This document shows positions 35,914 through 45,834 of a stretch of 64,000 bases of DNA, in pieces. Made by a program: the position numbers and the translations under genes. The notes under the pieces were generated by a model. It was not told where the DNA came from, did no database searches, and was given only the letters and a program-made list of their open reading frames with translations. The DNA comes from Pseudoclavibacter endophyticus (GTDB lineage Bacteria; Actinomycetota; Actinomycetes; Actinomycetales; Microbacteriaceae): the NCBI RefSeq assembly GCF_008831085.1, contig NZ_WBJY01000001.1:1674001-1738000 (forward strand), in the 5' to 3' direction. Position 1 is the first letter of the stretch, and each line of letters begins with the position of its first letter.

Positions 35914-38583
35914 ATGAAGACCGCCGAGATCCGACAGCGCTTCCTCGACTACTTCGAGCGAAACGGTCACACGCCCGTCCCGTCCGCGTCGCTCGTGAGC
36001 GACGATCCGACGATCATGTTCACGATCGCGGGCATGGTTCCCTTCATCCCGTACCTCACGGGCGTGGTGCCCGCGCCGTATCCGCGCGCGACGAGCGTGC
36101 AGAAGTGCATCCGGACGAACGACATCGAGGAGGTCGGCAAGACCCCTCGCCACGGCACCTTCTTCCAGATGTGCGGCAACTTCTCGTTCGGCGACTACTT
36201 CAAGCGCGAGGCGATCGCCTTCGCCTGGGGGCTACTGACGACCCCGGAGGCCGACGGCGGTCTGGGGTTCGATCCCAACGACCTCTGGGTCACGGTGTAC
36301 CTCGACGACGACGAGGCGCACGACATCTGGCGCTCCATCTCAGGCCTCCCCGAGGAACGCATTCAGCGGCTCGGCATGGGCGAGAACTTCTGGTCAGCCG
36401 GCGGCGCCGGCAGCCCGGCGGGCCCGTGCTCCGAGATCTTCTTCGACCGCGGTCCGGAGCACGGCGCCGACGGTGGCCCGGCAACCGACGACGACCGCTA
36501 CGTCGAGATCTGGAACCTCGTGTTCATGCAGTACGTGCGCGGCGAGGGCACGTCCAAGGACGACTACGAGATCATCGGCGACCTGCCGACCAAGAACATC
36601 GACACCGGCATGGGGCTTGAACGCATCGCGTTCATCAAACAGGGCGTCGGCAACATGTATGAGATCGATCAGGTGCGCCCAGTACTCGACGCCGCGGCGG
36701 AGCTGGCTGGCGTTTCGTACGGCCGCACCCACGAGGATGACGTGCGGCTGCGGATCATCGCCGATCACGTGCGCAGTTCGCTCATGCTCATGTCGGATGG
36801 CGTGCAGCCGGGCAACGAGGGCCGCGGCTACATCCTCCGGCGCCTGCTGCGGCGCGTCGTGCGCTCGATGCGTCTGCTCGGTGTCGAGGGCGCGACCTTC
36901 CCCGTGCTGTTCGCCGCGTCGCGCGACGCGATGCGCGACGCCTACCCCGAGGTCGCGACCGACTTCGACCGCATCGGGCGCCTCGCCTTCGCAGAGGAGC
37001 AGACCTTCCTGCGTACCCTCTCCCAGGGCACGGCCATCCTCGACGACGCGGTCGCACGCACCCGCCACGAGGGCGTTTCGACACTTCCCGGCAACACGGC
37101 GTTCCTCCTCCATGACACCTTCGGGTTCCCCATCGACCTCACGGTCGAGATGGCAGAGGAAGCCGGGTTGCAGGTCAACCGCTCCGCCTTCGACGAGCTG
37201 ATGGCCGAGCAGCGCGCTCGTGCCAAGGCCGACGCCAAGTCGAAGCGCACCGCCCTCGCCGACCTCGGGGTCTACAGCAAGTTCCGGGCCCTCGGCGAGA
37301 CCGGCTTCGTCGGCTACACGGACCTCGAGCACGAGGCCGAGGTACTCGGCATCCTGCGTGACGGCCACCCGGTCGCAGAGGCGGTGTCCGGCGAGCAGGT
37401 CGAGCTCATCCTCGACAGCACGTCGCTCTACGCCGAGTCGGGCGGCCAGGAGTCCGACTCCGGCACGATCGTTGGCCACGCGGGCGACTTCGCCGCCGAG
37501 ATCGTCGACGTGCAGCGGCCTGTGCCGGGGCTCGTGAGTCACACCGTCACGGTCACCAGCGGTCACGTCGCCGTCGGCGACCGCGTCGAGACCATCGTCG
37601 ACGCCGCCTACCGGCGCGGTGCGAACCAGGCGCACTCGGCGACCCACCTCGTGCACGCGGCCCTGCGCGATGTGCTCGGGCCCGACGCCCTGCAGTCAGG
37701 CTCGTACAATCGCGCCGGCTACCTGCGCCTCGACTTCTCGTGGTCGCAGCCGCTCTCAGGTCAGACCCGCAGCGAGCTTGAGGAGATCGCGAACAACGCG
37801 ATCCGGCAGGACTACGAGGTCGTCACCCGCGAGCTGCCCATCGATGAGGCCAAGGCGCTCGGGGCCAAGGCACTGTTCGGCGAGAAGTACGGTGCCATCG
37901 TGCGCATGGTCGACATCGGAGGCCCCTGGTCACGCGAGCTTTGCGGCGGCACGCACGTGGCGCACTCGAGCGAGATCGGCCTCATCAACCTGATCGGTGA
38001 GGGATCGGTGGGCGCGGCCAACCGCCGCGTCGAGTCGCTCGTCGGCCGGGAGGCATTCAAGGAGTTCGCCGCGGAGCGGGCGATCGTCCAGACGCTCGCG
38101 TCGAATCTCAAGACGCCTCGCGTCGAGCTCGAGTCGCGCGTCATGAGTCTCGTGAACGACCTCAAGCGGGCCGAGAAGCGCATCGCCGACCTTGAGGCGG
38201 CGGCCCTGCTCACACGCGCGCCGTCGCTCGTGTCCTCGGCACGCTCGGTGGGCGCGGTACGGCTCGTCGCGGCGGAGCTCGGCGACGTGCGCGGCGGCGA
38301 CGACGTGCGCAAGCTCGCCATCGACGTGCGTGAACGGCTCGGGTCGGCACCGGCGGTCGTTGCGCTCGGCGCGGTCTCGAACGGCAAGCCGGTCGTGCTC
38401 GTCGCGACGAATGCGGCCGCCCGTGAGGCGGGGGTCAAGGCCGGAGCCCTCGTGCGCGTCGCCGCGCCGGTGCTTGGCGGCGGGGGCGGCGGGAAGGACG
38501 ACCTCGCGCAGGGCGGGGGACAGGACCCCACGAAACTCCGTGACGCGCTCGCCGCCGTCGAGCGCGAATTGGCCGGCAACTAG
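35914..38583 (+). CDS. alaS: Alanine--tRNA ligase
   Basis: 889 residues, full-length class II synthetase. Catalytic N-terminus (FLDYFERNGHTPVPSASLVS, then GNFSFGDYFKREAI), editing domain with HSATHLVHAAL and the zinc Cys-His CGGTHVAHSSEIG, and C-terminal DHHA1-like domain ending VLGGGGGGKDDLAQGGG. The ATG at 35914 gives the normal N-terminus. Followed one base after its stop by ruvX. Confidence 0.97.
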   Translation: MKTAEIRQRFLDYFERNGHTPVPSASLVSDDPTIMFTIAGMVPFIPYLTGVVPAPYPRATSVQKCIRTNDIEEVGKTPRHGTFFQMCGNFSFGDYFKREAIAFAWGLLTTPEADGGLGFDPNDLWVTVYLDDDEAHDIWRSISGLPEERIQRLGMGENFWSAGGAGSPAGPCSEIFFDRGPEHGADGGPATDDDRYVEIWNLVFMQYVRGEGTSKDDYEIIGDLPTKNIDTGMGLERIAFIKQGVGNMYEIDQVRPVLDAAAELAGVSYGRTHEDDVRLRIIADHVRSSLMLMSDGVQPGNEGRGYILRRLLRRVVRSMRLLGVEGATFPVLFAASRDAMRDAYPEVATDFDRIGRLAFAEEQTFLRTLSQGTAILDDAVARTRHEGVSTLPGNTAFLLHDTFGFPIDLTVEMAEEAGLQVNRSAFDELMAEQRARAKADAKSKRTALADLGVYSKFRALGETGFVGYTDLEHEAEVLGILRDGHPVAEAVSGEQVELILDSTSLYAESGGQESDSGTIVGHAGDFAAEIVDVQRPVPGLVSHTVTVTSGHVAVGDRVETIVDAAYRRGANQAHSATHLVHAALRDVLGPDALQSGSYNRAGYLRLDFSWSQPLSGQTRSELEEIANNAIRQDYEVVTRELPIDEAKALGAKALFGEKYGAIVRMVDIGGPWSRELCGGTHVAHSSEIGLINLIGEGSVGAANRRVESLVGREAFKEFAAERAIVQTLASNLKTPRVELESRVMSLVNDLKRAEKRIADLEAAALLTRAPSLVSSARSVGAVRLVAAELGDVRGGDDVRKLAIDVRERLGSAPAVVALGAVSNGKPVVLVATNAAAREAGVKAGALVRVAAPVLGGGGGGKDDLAQGGGQDPTKLRDALAAVERELAGN

Positions 38584-38584
38584 C

Positions 38585-39058
38585 GTGCGGACCGGTACCC
38601 GCCTCGGCATCGACGTCGGAAAGGCCCGCATCGGCGTCGCGCGCTCCGATCCGCACGGCCTCATCGCGACCCCGATCGAGACGGTCGCGCGAGACCGCGG
38701 CGGTGGGGTCCACGTGGCGGCGATCGCGGCGCACGCACGCGAATCGAAGGCGGTCGAGGTGCTCGTGGGGTTGCCGATCGCGCTCAGCGGGAACGAGACG
38801 GCCTCGACGCAGGATGCCCGCGATGTCGCGCAGGAGATCGCCGCCGCGGTCGACATCCCCGTCCGTCTCGTCGACGAACGGCTCACGACCGTGACCGCGA
38901 CGCGGCAGCTGCGCGAGGTGGGGCGAAAGGCCAGCACGTCGCGAGACCGTATCGACCAACTCGCTGCAGTTGTACTGTTGCAGAACGCCCTCGACGGCGA
39001 GCGATCCACGGGTTCACCGCCTGGAACGCTCGTCACCGGAAAGGACGACCATGCCTGA
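38585..39058 (+). CDS. ruvX: Holliday junction resolvase-like protein RuvX (YqgF)
   Basis: 157 residues, RNase H-like fold. Asp in GIDVGKARIGVA, the strand VEVLVGLPIALSGNE, Glu in LVDERLTTVTA and a C-terminal Asp in RDRIDQLAAV are the family metal-binding positions. Best-known role of the family is in rRNA processing. GTG start at 38585. A tail of about 20 polar residues overlaps the mltG start by eight bases. Confidence 0.93.
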   Translation: MRTGTRLGIDVGKARIGVARSDPHGLIATPIETVARDRGGGVHVAAIAAHARESKAVEVLVGLPIALSGNETASTQDARDVAQEIAAAVDIPVRLVDERLTTVTATRQLREVGRKASTSRDRIDQLAAVVLLQNALDGERSTGSPPGTLVTGKDDHA

Positions 39059-40223
39059 CACCGAGAAGCGCGACGACTTTGCCGGGCTGCTCGATGACCG
39101 CGATGAAGATCGCGCCGGCGCGACCGCGGCGTCCGGTGGCCGCCGTCATCGTCGGCGAAGCGAGCAGCGCCGCCGAGCGGTGAGGCACCGCATCATCATC
39201 GTCGTGATCGTCGTGATTGCCCTCATCGCGGCGGGGTCAATCGGGTGGGTCGTGTTCGGCGACCGGATCGGCTCGATGTTCGGGGCCGACGACTACAGCG
39301 GCCCCGGGAACGGCACCGAGGTGACGTTCACGGTGCAAGACGGCGACACGGGCACCTCGATCGGTGAGCGCCTCGCCGAGGCTGACATCGTGAAAACGAG
39401 CGACGCCTTCGTCGCCGAGGTGGTGAGCCGTGACCCGGAGCCGACCTTCATGCCGGGCACCTACGGGATGCAGGAGCAGATGAGCGCGGCAGCCGCCGTG
39501 GATGCGCTCACCGACGCGAGTAATCTGCAGCACGGCTCGTTCGTCGTGCCGGAGGGCACGTGGATGAAGGATATCTTCGCGATCATCGAGGACGGCCTCG
39601 GCATCCCGCTCGCGGACCTCGAGGCCGCGGCAGCGGACGTGGCGTCGTACGGCCTGCCCGCCGAGGCGACGACCCTCGAGGGATTCCTCTTCCCGGCGAC
39701 CTACGAGTTCCCGCCGGAGACCGATGCCAGCACGGTCCTCGCGACCATGGTCGACCGTTCCTTCCAGTCGCTCGACGCCGCGGGCGTCGCCCCCGAGGAA
39801 CGCTGGGACGTGATCCGCATGGCATCGCTCGTGCAGCGCGAGGCCGGGCTGCGCGACGACTTCTACAAAGTGTCGCGCGTGTTCTTCAATCGGCTCGACA
39901 TCGGCATGCCGCTGCAGGCGGATTCAACCGTCCACTACGGCGTCGGCAGGGATGACCACGTGGAGACGACGGAGGCCGAGCGCGTCGACGCGTCCAATCC
40001 GTACAACACGTACGTGCATCCGGGCATGATCGTCGGTCCCATCTCGAATCCCGGCGACGTGGCGATCGACGCCGCCGTAAATCCCGTCGACGGCGATTGG
40101 CTCTACTTCGTGACCTGGAACCTCGAGACGGGGGAGACGATCTTCTCGACGACGTACGAGGAGCACTTGGCGGCGGTCAACAAGTGGCAGGCGTGGATGG
40201 CGGACCACCCGGAGTACCAGTAG
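39051..40223 (+). CDS. mltG: Endolytic transglycosylase MltG
   Basis: Terminates or trims nascent peptidoglycan strands at the membrane. 390 residues: a charged cytoplasmic N-terminus of about 46 residues, one membrane segment at about 47-68, a LysM-like domain (VTFTVQDGDTGTSIGERLAE) and the YceG domain with the catalytic Glu in MASLVQREAG and the conserved NPYNTYVHPGMIVGPISNPG. AAAGGA upstream of ATG 39051. Confidence 0.94.
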   Translation: MPDTEKRDDFAGLLDDRDEDRAGATAASGGRRHRRRSEQRRRAVRHRIIIVVIVVIALIAAGSIGWVVFGDRIGSMFGADDYSGPGNGTEVTFTVQDGDTGTSIGERLAEADIVKTSDAFVAEVVSRDPEPTFMPGTYGMQEQMSAAAAVDALTDASNLQHGSFVVPEGTWMKDIFAIIEDGLGIPLADLEAAAADVASYGLPAEATTLEGFLFPATYEFPPETDASTVLATMVDRSFQSLDAAGVAPEERWDVIRMASLVQREAGLRDDFYKVSRVFFNRLDIGMPLQADSTVHYGVGRDDHVETTEAERVDASNPYNTYVHPGMIVGPISNPGDVAIDAAVNPVDGDWLYFVTWNLETGETIFSTTYEEHLAAVNKWQAWMADHPEYQ

Positions 40224-40227
40224 CCGC

Positions 40228-41091
40228 ATGCGCACCCCGTCACCGCAACGGCTCGCCGTGCTCGGCTCGCCGATCGCGCACTCCAAATCGCCGCGGCTGC
40301 ACGAGGCGGCCGCCCGGGCGCTCGGCGTCGAACGGCAGTACTCGGCCGTCGAACTCCGCGAACACGAACTCGCCGGGTTTCTGGCCTCGCGGGAACCCGG
40401 GTGGCGCGGATGCTCGCTCACGATGCCGCTGAAGTCGGTCGCCGTTCCCATGTGCCGCACTGTCTCGCCCGTTGCGCAACGCGCGGACGCTGTCAACACG
40501 ATCGTGTTCGACGGCCCCGAGCCCGATGCGCCCTTCGACGGCTTCAACACGGACGTGGAGGGCGTCCGGCGCGCCCTCGATGAGGCGGGCGCCGGAACGG
40601 CGCGCGTCGAACTGCTCGGTGCGGGCAGCACGGCGTCGAGCGTGCTGCTCGCGTGCGCGGAGCGCGGGGCGACCGAGCTGGTCATCCGTGCCCGCGCGCC
40701 AGAGCGCGCCCGCGACGCCGAGCGGCTCGCCGCGTCGCTCGGCATGTCCGTGCGCGTGGTGCACCTCGACGATGACCCGGCCCGCACCGGTGACGGCATG
40801 GACGACGTCGACCTCGTCATCAATACGATCCCGGGCGGCGACCGACTGCGCGTGCGGTATCCCAAGCCCGTGCGCCGAACGGCGACCCTGTTCGACGTGA
40901 TCTACGACCCCTGGCCGACGTCCTTGGCCGCCCACTGGCTCGACGCCGGCGGGCAGGTCGTGAGCGGGCTCGACATGCTGCTGTACCAGGCGATCGCGCA
41001 GGTGCGACTCTTCACGCGTCCGGAGGATGGCGCGCGGGCTGTCACGGACGCCGAACTCCTCGCCGCGATGCGCGCTGCGCTCGGGAGGTGA
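40228..41091 (+). CDS. aroE: Shikimate dehydrogenase
   Basis: Reduces 3-dehydroshikimate to shikimate. 287 residues. Substrate motif [15 protein letters not shown], catalytic Lys in TMPLK, an NADP-type loop [15 protein letters not shown] followed by RAR, and C-terminal [12 protein letters not shown]. The adenine-phosphate Arg pattern suggests NADPH. Starts four bases after mltG. Confidence 0.93.
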   Translation: MRTPSPQRLAVLGSPIAHSKSPRLHEAAARALGVERQYSAVELREHELAGFLASREPGWRGCSLTMPLKSVAVPMCRTVSPVAQRADAVNTIVFDGPEPDAPFDGFNTDVEGVRRALDEAGAGTARVELLGAGSTASSVLLACAERGATELVIRARAPERARDAERLAASLGMSVRVVHLDDDPARTGDGMDDVDLVINTIPGGDRLRVRYPKPVRRTATLFDVIYDPWPTSLAAHWLDAGGQVVSGLDMLLYQAIAQVRLFTRPEDGARAVTDAELLAAMRAALGR

Positions 41092-41122
41092 CCGGGTCCG
41101 GCGGCTCCGAGCTGCGGCCGCG

Positions 41123-41463
41123 CTAGAACGCCGACAGGTCGACGTCGATCGCGCCGTCGGTGCCGACCGTCACCGCCAGCTCGAGTCCGTCCGCGGACCC
41201 CCATGGCGATCGCTCGACGAGCGTGTTCGGCACCCATGGATCGCCCTCGGCCGCGCGGTCATCGAAGTCGATGCGCAATTCACCGCCCTCGACGACGACG
41301 AACGCGTCGCCATCGCCGCGCTCCTCGGCGCCGCCCCCCGCGGGAACTGCGCGGTGGCCGCGGCACCGGCCGACAACGGCGTCGCCGCATCGCTGCCGGT
41401 GGCCGGCGGAACGGACGTGTCAGGGGACCTGATCGGTGTGGTCCTGCGGTTCGGCATCGTCAC
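41123..41463 (-). pseudogene. Small gene split by a one-base frameshift
   Basis: On the minus strand a GTG at 41463, with GAGGA nine bases upstream, opens a frame of high third-codon GC ([19 protein letters not shown]). Coding character then moves to another frame, which ends in [19 protein letters not shown] and [13 protein letters not shown] at a TAG (41125-41123). The two halves meet at a run of six G (41339-41334). One extra G would join them into a 113-residue protein, and the span is one base short of a multiple of three. It may be a recent indel, a sequencing error, or -1 slippage on the G-run. Family unknown. It lies between aroE and aroC, opposite their strand. Confidence 0.55.
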
Positions 41464-41563
41464 TCGCTGCTGTCCTCGGGTTGCGCTCGGCGCTCAGCCT
41501 ATGGCCTCGGGCGCCGCCCCGCGATGGCCGACGGGCGCACCCCCGACATGGAACAATGGCCGA

Positions 41564-42841
41564 ATGCTCAGATGGCTCACGGCCGGTGAATCGCACGGCC
41601 CAGAACTGCTCGCCATTCTCGAGGGGCTTCCCGCCGGCGTGCGGCTCTCACTCGACCACGTCCGCGCCGACCTGGCGCGCCGAAAGCTCGGCTACGGGCG
41701 GGGCGCGCGCATGAAGTTCGAGCAGGACGAGCTCCACCTCTCGGCGGGCGTGCGCCACGGGCTCACGATCGGGTCGCCGATCGGCCTGCGCATCGGCAAC
41801 ACCGAATGGCCCAAGTGGACCGAGGTCATGAGCCCGGACCCCGTCGACGACGCGGTGTTCGAGACCGGCCGCGGCCAGCGGCTCACGCGTCCGCGCCCCG
41901 GTCACGCCGACCTCACCGGCATGCAGAAGTACGGCTTCGACGAGGCACGCCCGGTCCTCGAGCGCGCGAGCGCGCGGGAGACCGCGGCGCGCGTCGCGCT
42001 CGGCGCCATCGCCAAGCGTTTCCTCGCCGAGCTCGGCATCGAGACCGTCAGCCACACCATCGCGATCGGCGAGGTGGAGGTGCCGGACGACGCGCGCGTG
42101 CCGACGCTGGCGGATCTCGAGGCCATCGACGCCGATCCCGTCCGCATCCTCGACCCCGAGACGTCGGCCCGCGCGGTCGAACTGATCGACGAGATCCGCA
42201 AGGACGGCGATACGATCGGCGGATCGACCGAGGTGGTGGTCACGGGCCTTCCCAGCGGCATCGGCTCGTACGCGCACTGGGATCGCCGGCTCGACGCCAA
42301 AGTCGCCGCAGCGCTCATGAGCATCCAGGCCATGAAGGGCGTCGAGATCGGCGACGGGTTCCGCACGACGCGCAGACGCGGTTCGGCGGCACACGACCCC
42401 CTCTACGCGACCGGTGACGGCATCGCGCGTTCGAGCGACCGGGCTGGCGGGATCGAGGGCGGCATGACCACGGGCACCCGGCTGCGGGTACGGGTGGGCA
42501 TGAAGCCCATCGCGACCGTGCCCCACGCCCTGCATACGGTCGACGTCGCCACCGGGGGCGACGCGACGGCGCACCACCAGCGGTCCGACGTCTGCGCCGT
42601 GCCCGCGAGCGGGGTCGTGGCCGAGGCGATGGTCGCGCTCACGATCGCCGACGCGCTGCTCGACAAGTTCGGCGGCGACAGCGTCGGCGAGACCCGCCGC
42701 AACCTGGAGGCCTACGTCCGGTCGATTCCCGCGCACTTGCGCACGACACCGGAACTCGCCGATCCCGCGTCCGCCCGCCCGGCCGAGGCCGAGGTGGACG
42801 AGTCGCCGATGGGCGACTCGCTGAGCGAGTGGCGCGTATGA
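41564..42841 (+). CDS. aroC: Chorismate synthase
   Basis: FMN-dependent anti-elimination of EPSP to chorismate. 425 residues. Begins [47 protein letters not shown] and [10 protein letters not shown] are hallmark segments, and [16 protein letters not shown] is near the C-terminus. The ATG at 41564 gives the standard N-terminus. A GAACAAT sequence six bases upstream may be a weak leaderless -10. Overlaps aroK by ATGA. Confidence 0.96.
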   Translation: MLRWLTAGESHGPELLAILEGLPAGVRLSLDHVRADLARRKLGYGRGARMKFEQDELHLSAGVRHGLTIGSPIGLRIGNTEWPKWTEVMSPDPVDDAVFETGRGQRLTRPRPGHADLTGMQKYGFDEARPVLERASARETAARVALGAIAKRFLAELGIETVSHTIAIGEVEVPDDARVPTLADLEAIDADPVRILDPETSARAVELIDEIRKDGDTIGGSTEVVVTGLPSGIGSYAHWDRRLDAKVAAALMSIQAMKGVEIGDGFRTTRRRGSAAHDPLYATGDGIARSSDRAGGIEGGMTTGTRLRVRVGMKPIATVPHALHTVDVATGGDATAHHQRSDVCAVPASGVVAEAMVALTIADALLDKFGGDSVGETRRNLEAYVRSIPAHLRTTPELADPASARPAEAEVDESPMGDSLSEWRV

Positions 42842-43374
42842 CCATCGCGTTCATTGGTCCACCCGCCGCCGGGAAATCGCGCGCGGGCCGGCGCCTCGCG
42901 CGGCGCTTGGGCGCGAGTTACGCCGACACGGACCGGCGCATCGCCGCGGATCACGGCCCCATCAGCGAGCTCTTCGCGACGCGGGGCGAAGCAGCGTTCC
43001 GGGCGCTCGAGCGCGATTATGTCGCGCGCGCACTGCGAGAGGTCGAGGTCGTGTCACTCGGTGGCGGCGCCGTCATGGACGACGCGACGCAGGCGCTGCT
43101 CGGCCATCACACGGTCATCCAGGTGCTCGCTTCCCCTGCGGCGATCGAACAGCGCATCTCCGGCAGCACGAAGCGGCCGCTCATCAAGAGCCTCGACGAT
43201 TGGCGCGCGATCTACGAGCGTCGCCGCGAGGTCTACGAGCGGCTGGCCGACGCGACGTTCGACACGTCGTTCCGGCCGATGAGCCGCGTCGTCGACGACA
43301 TCGAGGCGTGGCTCCGCGAAACGAATCACGCGGTGCTCGGCACGGCACGACACGAAGGGACGAGCACGATATGA
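42838..43374 (+). CDS. aroK: Shikimate kinase
   Basis: Phosphorylates shikimate at O3 with ATP. 178 residues. P-loop GPPAAGKS at 7-14, Asp in YADTDRRIA, substrate Arg and GGG in [11 protein letters not shown], and the LID region STKRPLIKS. The P-loop differs from the usual GxxGxGK by Ala. Overlaps both neighbours by four bases. Confidence 0.93.
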   Translation: MTIAFIGPPAAGKSRAGRRLARRLGASYADTDRRIAADHGPISELFATRGEAAFRALERDYVARALREVEVVSLGGGAVMDDATQALLGHHTVIQVLASPAAIEQRISGSTKRPLIKSLDDWRAIYERRREVYERLADATFDTSFRPMSRVVDDIEAWLRETNHAVLGTARHEGTSTI

Positions 43375-44456
43375 GCCACACCACGATCGAGGTGTCCGGC
43401 GAGCACGGGCCGGTTCTCGTCGGCAGCGGGCTCATCGCGTCGCTGCGGGAACTCCTGCCTCCGCTCCTCGGCAGCAAGGTCGAGAAGCTGCTCATCGTGC
43501 ACGCGCCGACGCTCGCCGCGATCGCTGACGACGTGCGAGAGACGCTCGCGGCCGAGTACGCGCAGGTCCTCGTGGCCGAGATCCCGGATGCCGAGGGCGC
43601 CAAGCGCGTCGAGGTCGCCGCGTTCTGCTGGCAGATCCTCGGTCAGGCCGACTTCACGCGCTCCGACGCGATCATCACCATCGGCGGGGGCGCGACCACC
43701 GACGTGGGCGGGTTCATCGCCGCCACGTGGCTTCGCGGCGTGAAGGTCGTGCACGTGCCGACGACCGTGCTCGCGATGGTCGACGCGGCCGTCGGCGGCA
43801 AGACGGGCATCAACACGAACGAGGGGAAGAACCTCGTCGGCGCCTTCCATCCGCCGGCCGGCGTGGTCGTCGACCTCGACGTCTTGGCAGGCCTCCCGCG
43901 CAACGAGCTGCTCGCCGGTTTCGCAGAGGTCGTCAAGGCCGGGTTCATCGCCGAGCCCGAAATTCTCGACCTCATCGAGGCCGACCCCGACGCCGCGACC
44001 GACCCCGGAACGCCCGCCTTCCGCCGCGTCGTCGAGCTGAGCATCCGCGTGAAGGCCGACGTCGTCGGCGACGACCTCACCGAGCAGGGACGGCGCGAGA
44101 TCCTGAACTACGGCCACACCCTCGGGCACGCGATCGAGCTCGCTGAGCGCTACCAGTGGCGCCACGGCGCGGCCGTCGCGATCGGCATGCGCTTCGCCGC
44201 GGAACTCGGCCGGTTGTCGGGCCGGCTGAGCGACGAGACCGCCGATCGCCACACACGCATCCTCGGGCTGCTCGGCCTGCCAATGGGATATCCGGCCTCG
44301 CGCTGGCCGACGCTGCTCGCCGCGATGCGTCGCGACAAGAAGGCCAGAGGTGCGATGCTGCGCTTCGTCGTGCTCGACGGCCTCGCCAAGCCGACCGTCA
44401 TCCAGGCGCCGGACGAGTCGCTGCTCTTCGCGGCGTATCAGGAGATCGCCACGTAG
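43371..44456 (+). CDS. aroB: 3-dehydroquinate synthase
   Basis: NAD- and metal-dependent cyclisation of DAHP. 361 residues. [20 protein letters not shown] (NAD site), [19 protein letters not shown], the metal ligand E in [10 protein letters not shown], and [11 protein letters not shown] with metal-binding His. ATG 43371 overlaps aroK. Last of the coupled aroC-aroK-aroB trio. Confidence 0.96.
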   Translation: MSHTTIEVSGEHGPVLVGSGLIASLRELLPPLLGSKVEKLLIVHAPTLAAIADDVRETLAAEYAQVLVAEIPDAEGAKRVEVAAFCWQILGQADFTRSDAIITIGGGATTDVGGFIAATWLRGVKVVHVPTTVLAMVDAAVGGKTGINTNEGKNLVGAFHPPAGVVVDLDVLAGLPRNELLAGFAEVVKAGFIAEPEILDLIEADPDAATDPGTPAFRRVVELSIRVKADVVGDDLTEQGRREILNYGHTLGHAIELAERYQWRHGAAVAIGMRFAAELGRLSGRLSDETADRHTRILGLLGLPMGYPASRWPTLLAAMRRDKKARGAMLRFVVLDGLAKPTVIQAPDESLLFAAYQEIAT

Positions 44457-44583
44457 CGCAGCATCCGCCGTCGCGCCGCGAGTCCGGCGCGACCCGCGGA
44501 TGCCCCCGGCCAACTTTTGGTTGACGTTTCGCGTCACCGGGATGACTTGGCGCGGTCGGCCCCTACCGTCGTGCAGAATAGAG

Positions 44584-44612
44584 GGCGAGCCCCGACTTGC
44601 CGGGGCTTCGCC
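44584..44612 (+). terminator. Hairpin before the first DUF4190 gene
   Basis: GGCGAGCCCCG (44584-44594) pairs with CGGGGCTTCGCC (44601-44612), 11 pairs with one bulged T, loop ACTTGC. It lies after aroB and 30 bases before the first DUF4190 start, so it may end the aro transcript or act in the leader. Confidence 0.45.
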
Positions 44613-44641
44613 GTTCCGCAACACTCCCAGGAGACTTCCTC

Positions 44642-44914
44642 ATGACCCAGCCTGCCCCCTACAACGCCGGTGGCGTCGCGCCGCAGGAGAAGACCAACAC
44701 GATGGCGATCATCGCCCTCGTGGGTTCGATCCTCATCCCGATCGTGGGCATCATCTGCGGCCACATCGCGCTCAACCAGATCAAGAAGACGGGCGAAGGC
44801 GGCCGAGTGCTCGCCATCATCGGCCTCGTCATCGGATACGTGTACACCGCGATCGCCATCATCGGCATCATCATCGTCTTCGCCGGCATTGGGGCCGCGG
44901 TCACCTACAACTAG
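44642..44914 (+). CDS. DUF4190 domain-containing membrane protein, copy 1
   Basis: 90 residues. A short polar N-terminus is followed by the DUF4190 block TNTMAIIALVGSILIPIVGI, CGHIALNQIKKTGEGG and a second membrane segment (VLAIIGLVIGYVYTAIAI). Two membrane helices joined by a conserved cytoplasmic loop. AGGAGA ribosome-binding site. First of three tandem paralogues; function unknown. Confidence 0.88.
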   Translation: MTQPAPYNAGGVAPQEKTNTMAIIALVGSILIPIVGIICGHIALNQIKKTGEGGRVLAIIGLVIGYVYTAIAIIGIIIVFAGIGAAVTYN

Positions 44915-44920
44915 TCTCCG

Positions 44921-44957
44921 GGCGGCGCGGCCCGCACGCTTCGGGGGCCGCGCCGCC
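44921..44957 (+). terminator. Hairpin between DUF4190 copies 1 and 2
   Basis: A perfect 13-bp stem, GGCGGCGCGGCCC (44921-44933) with GGGCCGCGCCGCC (44945-44957). The 11-base loop GCACGCTTCGG is found again exactly in the next intergenic gap (45349-45359). No T-run. Confidence 0.6.
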
Positions 44958-44979
44958 CCTCTACACGAAAGGTTCCGTC

Positions 44980-45336
44980 GTGTCGAACAACGACCCATAC
45001 GGCCAGCCCAATCAGGTCCAGCCCGGACCGCCTCCTCCGCCCGCCTACGGCGCTCCCGCTCCTGGCGGCTACCCGGGCGCGAGCCCGGCGCCAGCGCAAT
45101 CAACGAACACGATGGCGATCATCGCGCTCGTCTCGTCGTTCTTCATCTCGATCGCAGGCATCATCTGCGGCCACATCGCGCTCAACCAGATCAAGAAGAC
45201 CGGCGAGCAGGGACGCGGTCTCGCGATGGCCGGCCTCATCATCGGCTACGTCATGCTGGCGATCACGGTGATCGTTGTCATCCTCTACGTGGTCTTCTTC
45301 GCCTGGGTCTTCAGCTACTCGACGACGTACTCCTGA
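44980..45336 (+). CDS. DUF4190 domain-containing membrane protein, copy 2
   Basis: 118 residues from GTG 44980 with GAAAGG upstream. A Pro/Gly/Tyr/Gln-rich cytoplasmic N-terminus (QPGPPPPPAYGAPAPGGYPG) precedes the same block, TNTMAIIALVSSFFISIAGI and CGHIALNQIKKTGEQGRG, and a second membrane helix. The core loop is nearly identical to copy 1, pointing to duplication; the N-terminus has diverged. Confidence 0.88.
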   Translation: MSNNDPYGQPNQVQPGPPPPPAYGAPAPGGYPGASPAPAQSTNTMAIIALVSSFFISIAGIICGHIALNQIKKTGEQGRGLAMAGLIIGYVMLAITVIVVILYVVFFAWVFSYSTTYS

Positions 45337-45392
45337 GCGGCAGCAGCCGCACGCTTCGGCAGAAGCACGGCTGACCGACAGAAAGGCACCGC

Positions 45393-45797
45393 GTGACCAC
45401 GAGCGGCCCCCACGGGCAGTCCATCGAGGGCGCACGCCACGACCCGGGAGCCGGCGGCGCCCAGGCCCCATCGCACGGCGCTGTGCCGCCGGCTCCGGGC
45501 TACGCGCCCGTGCCGTATCAGCCCCAGTCCTACGCGGCCCCGCGGCCGACGAACACCATGGCGATCATCGCCCTCGTCGGTGGCATCCTGACCGGCGTCG
45601 TCGGCATTGTCTGCGGCCACATCGCCCTGAACCAGATCAAGCGGACCGGCGAAGACGGACACGGCCTCGCCCTCGCGGGACTCATCATCGGCTACGTCTT
45701 CACCGCAGTGTGGGTCGGTATCGTGCTGTTCTACCTGTTGTACGTGCTGGTGTTCATCGGCATCTTCGGGGCCGTCCTCGTCGGCTCGTCCGTCTAG
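45393..45797 (+). CDS. DUF4190 domain-containing membrane protein, copy 3
   Basis: 134 residues from GTG 45393 with GAAAGG upstream. N-terminal 50 residues are Pro/Gly/Ala/Tyr-rich (PVPYQPQSYAAPRP), then TNTMAIIALVGGILTGVVGI and CGHIALNQIKRTGEDGHG and a longer second hydrophobic segment. Copies 1-3 have progressively longer N-termini around one conserved core. Confidence 0.88.
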   Translation: MTTSGPHGQSIEGARHDPGAGGAQAPSHGAVPPAPGYAPVPYQPQSYAAPRPTNTMAIIALVGGILTGVVGIVCGHIALNQIKRTGEDGHGLALAGLIIGYVFTAVWVGIVLFYLLYVLVFIGIFGAVLVGSSV

Positions 45798-45822
45798 CTC
45801 CGGATCACCTTCGTTCTCTCGC

Positions 45823-45834
45823 TACCATGGCGCC
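45823..45834 (+). promoter_or_regulatory. Putative -10 element for a leaderless aroQ mRNA
   Basis: TACCAT at 45823-45828, six bases, then the ATG at 45835; no ribosome-binding site. Confidence 0.45.
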
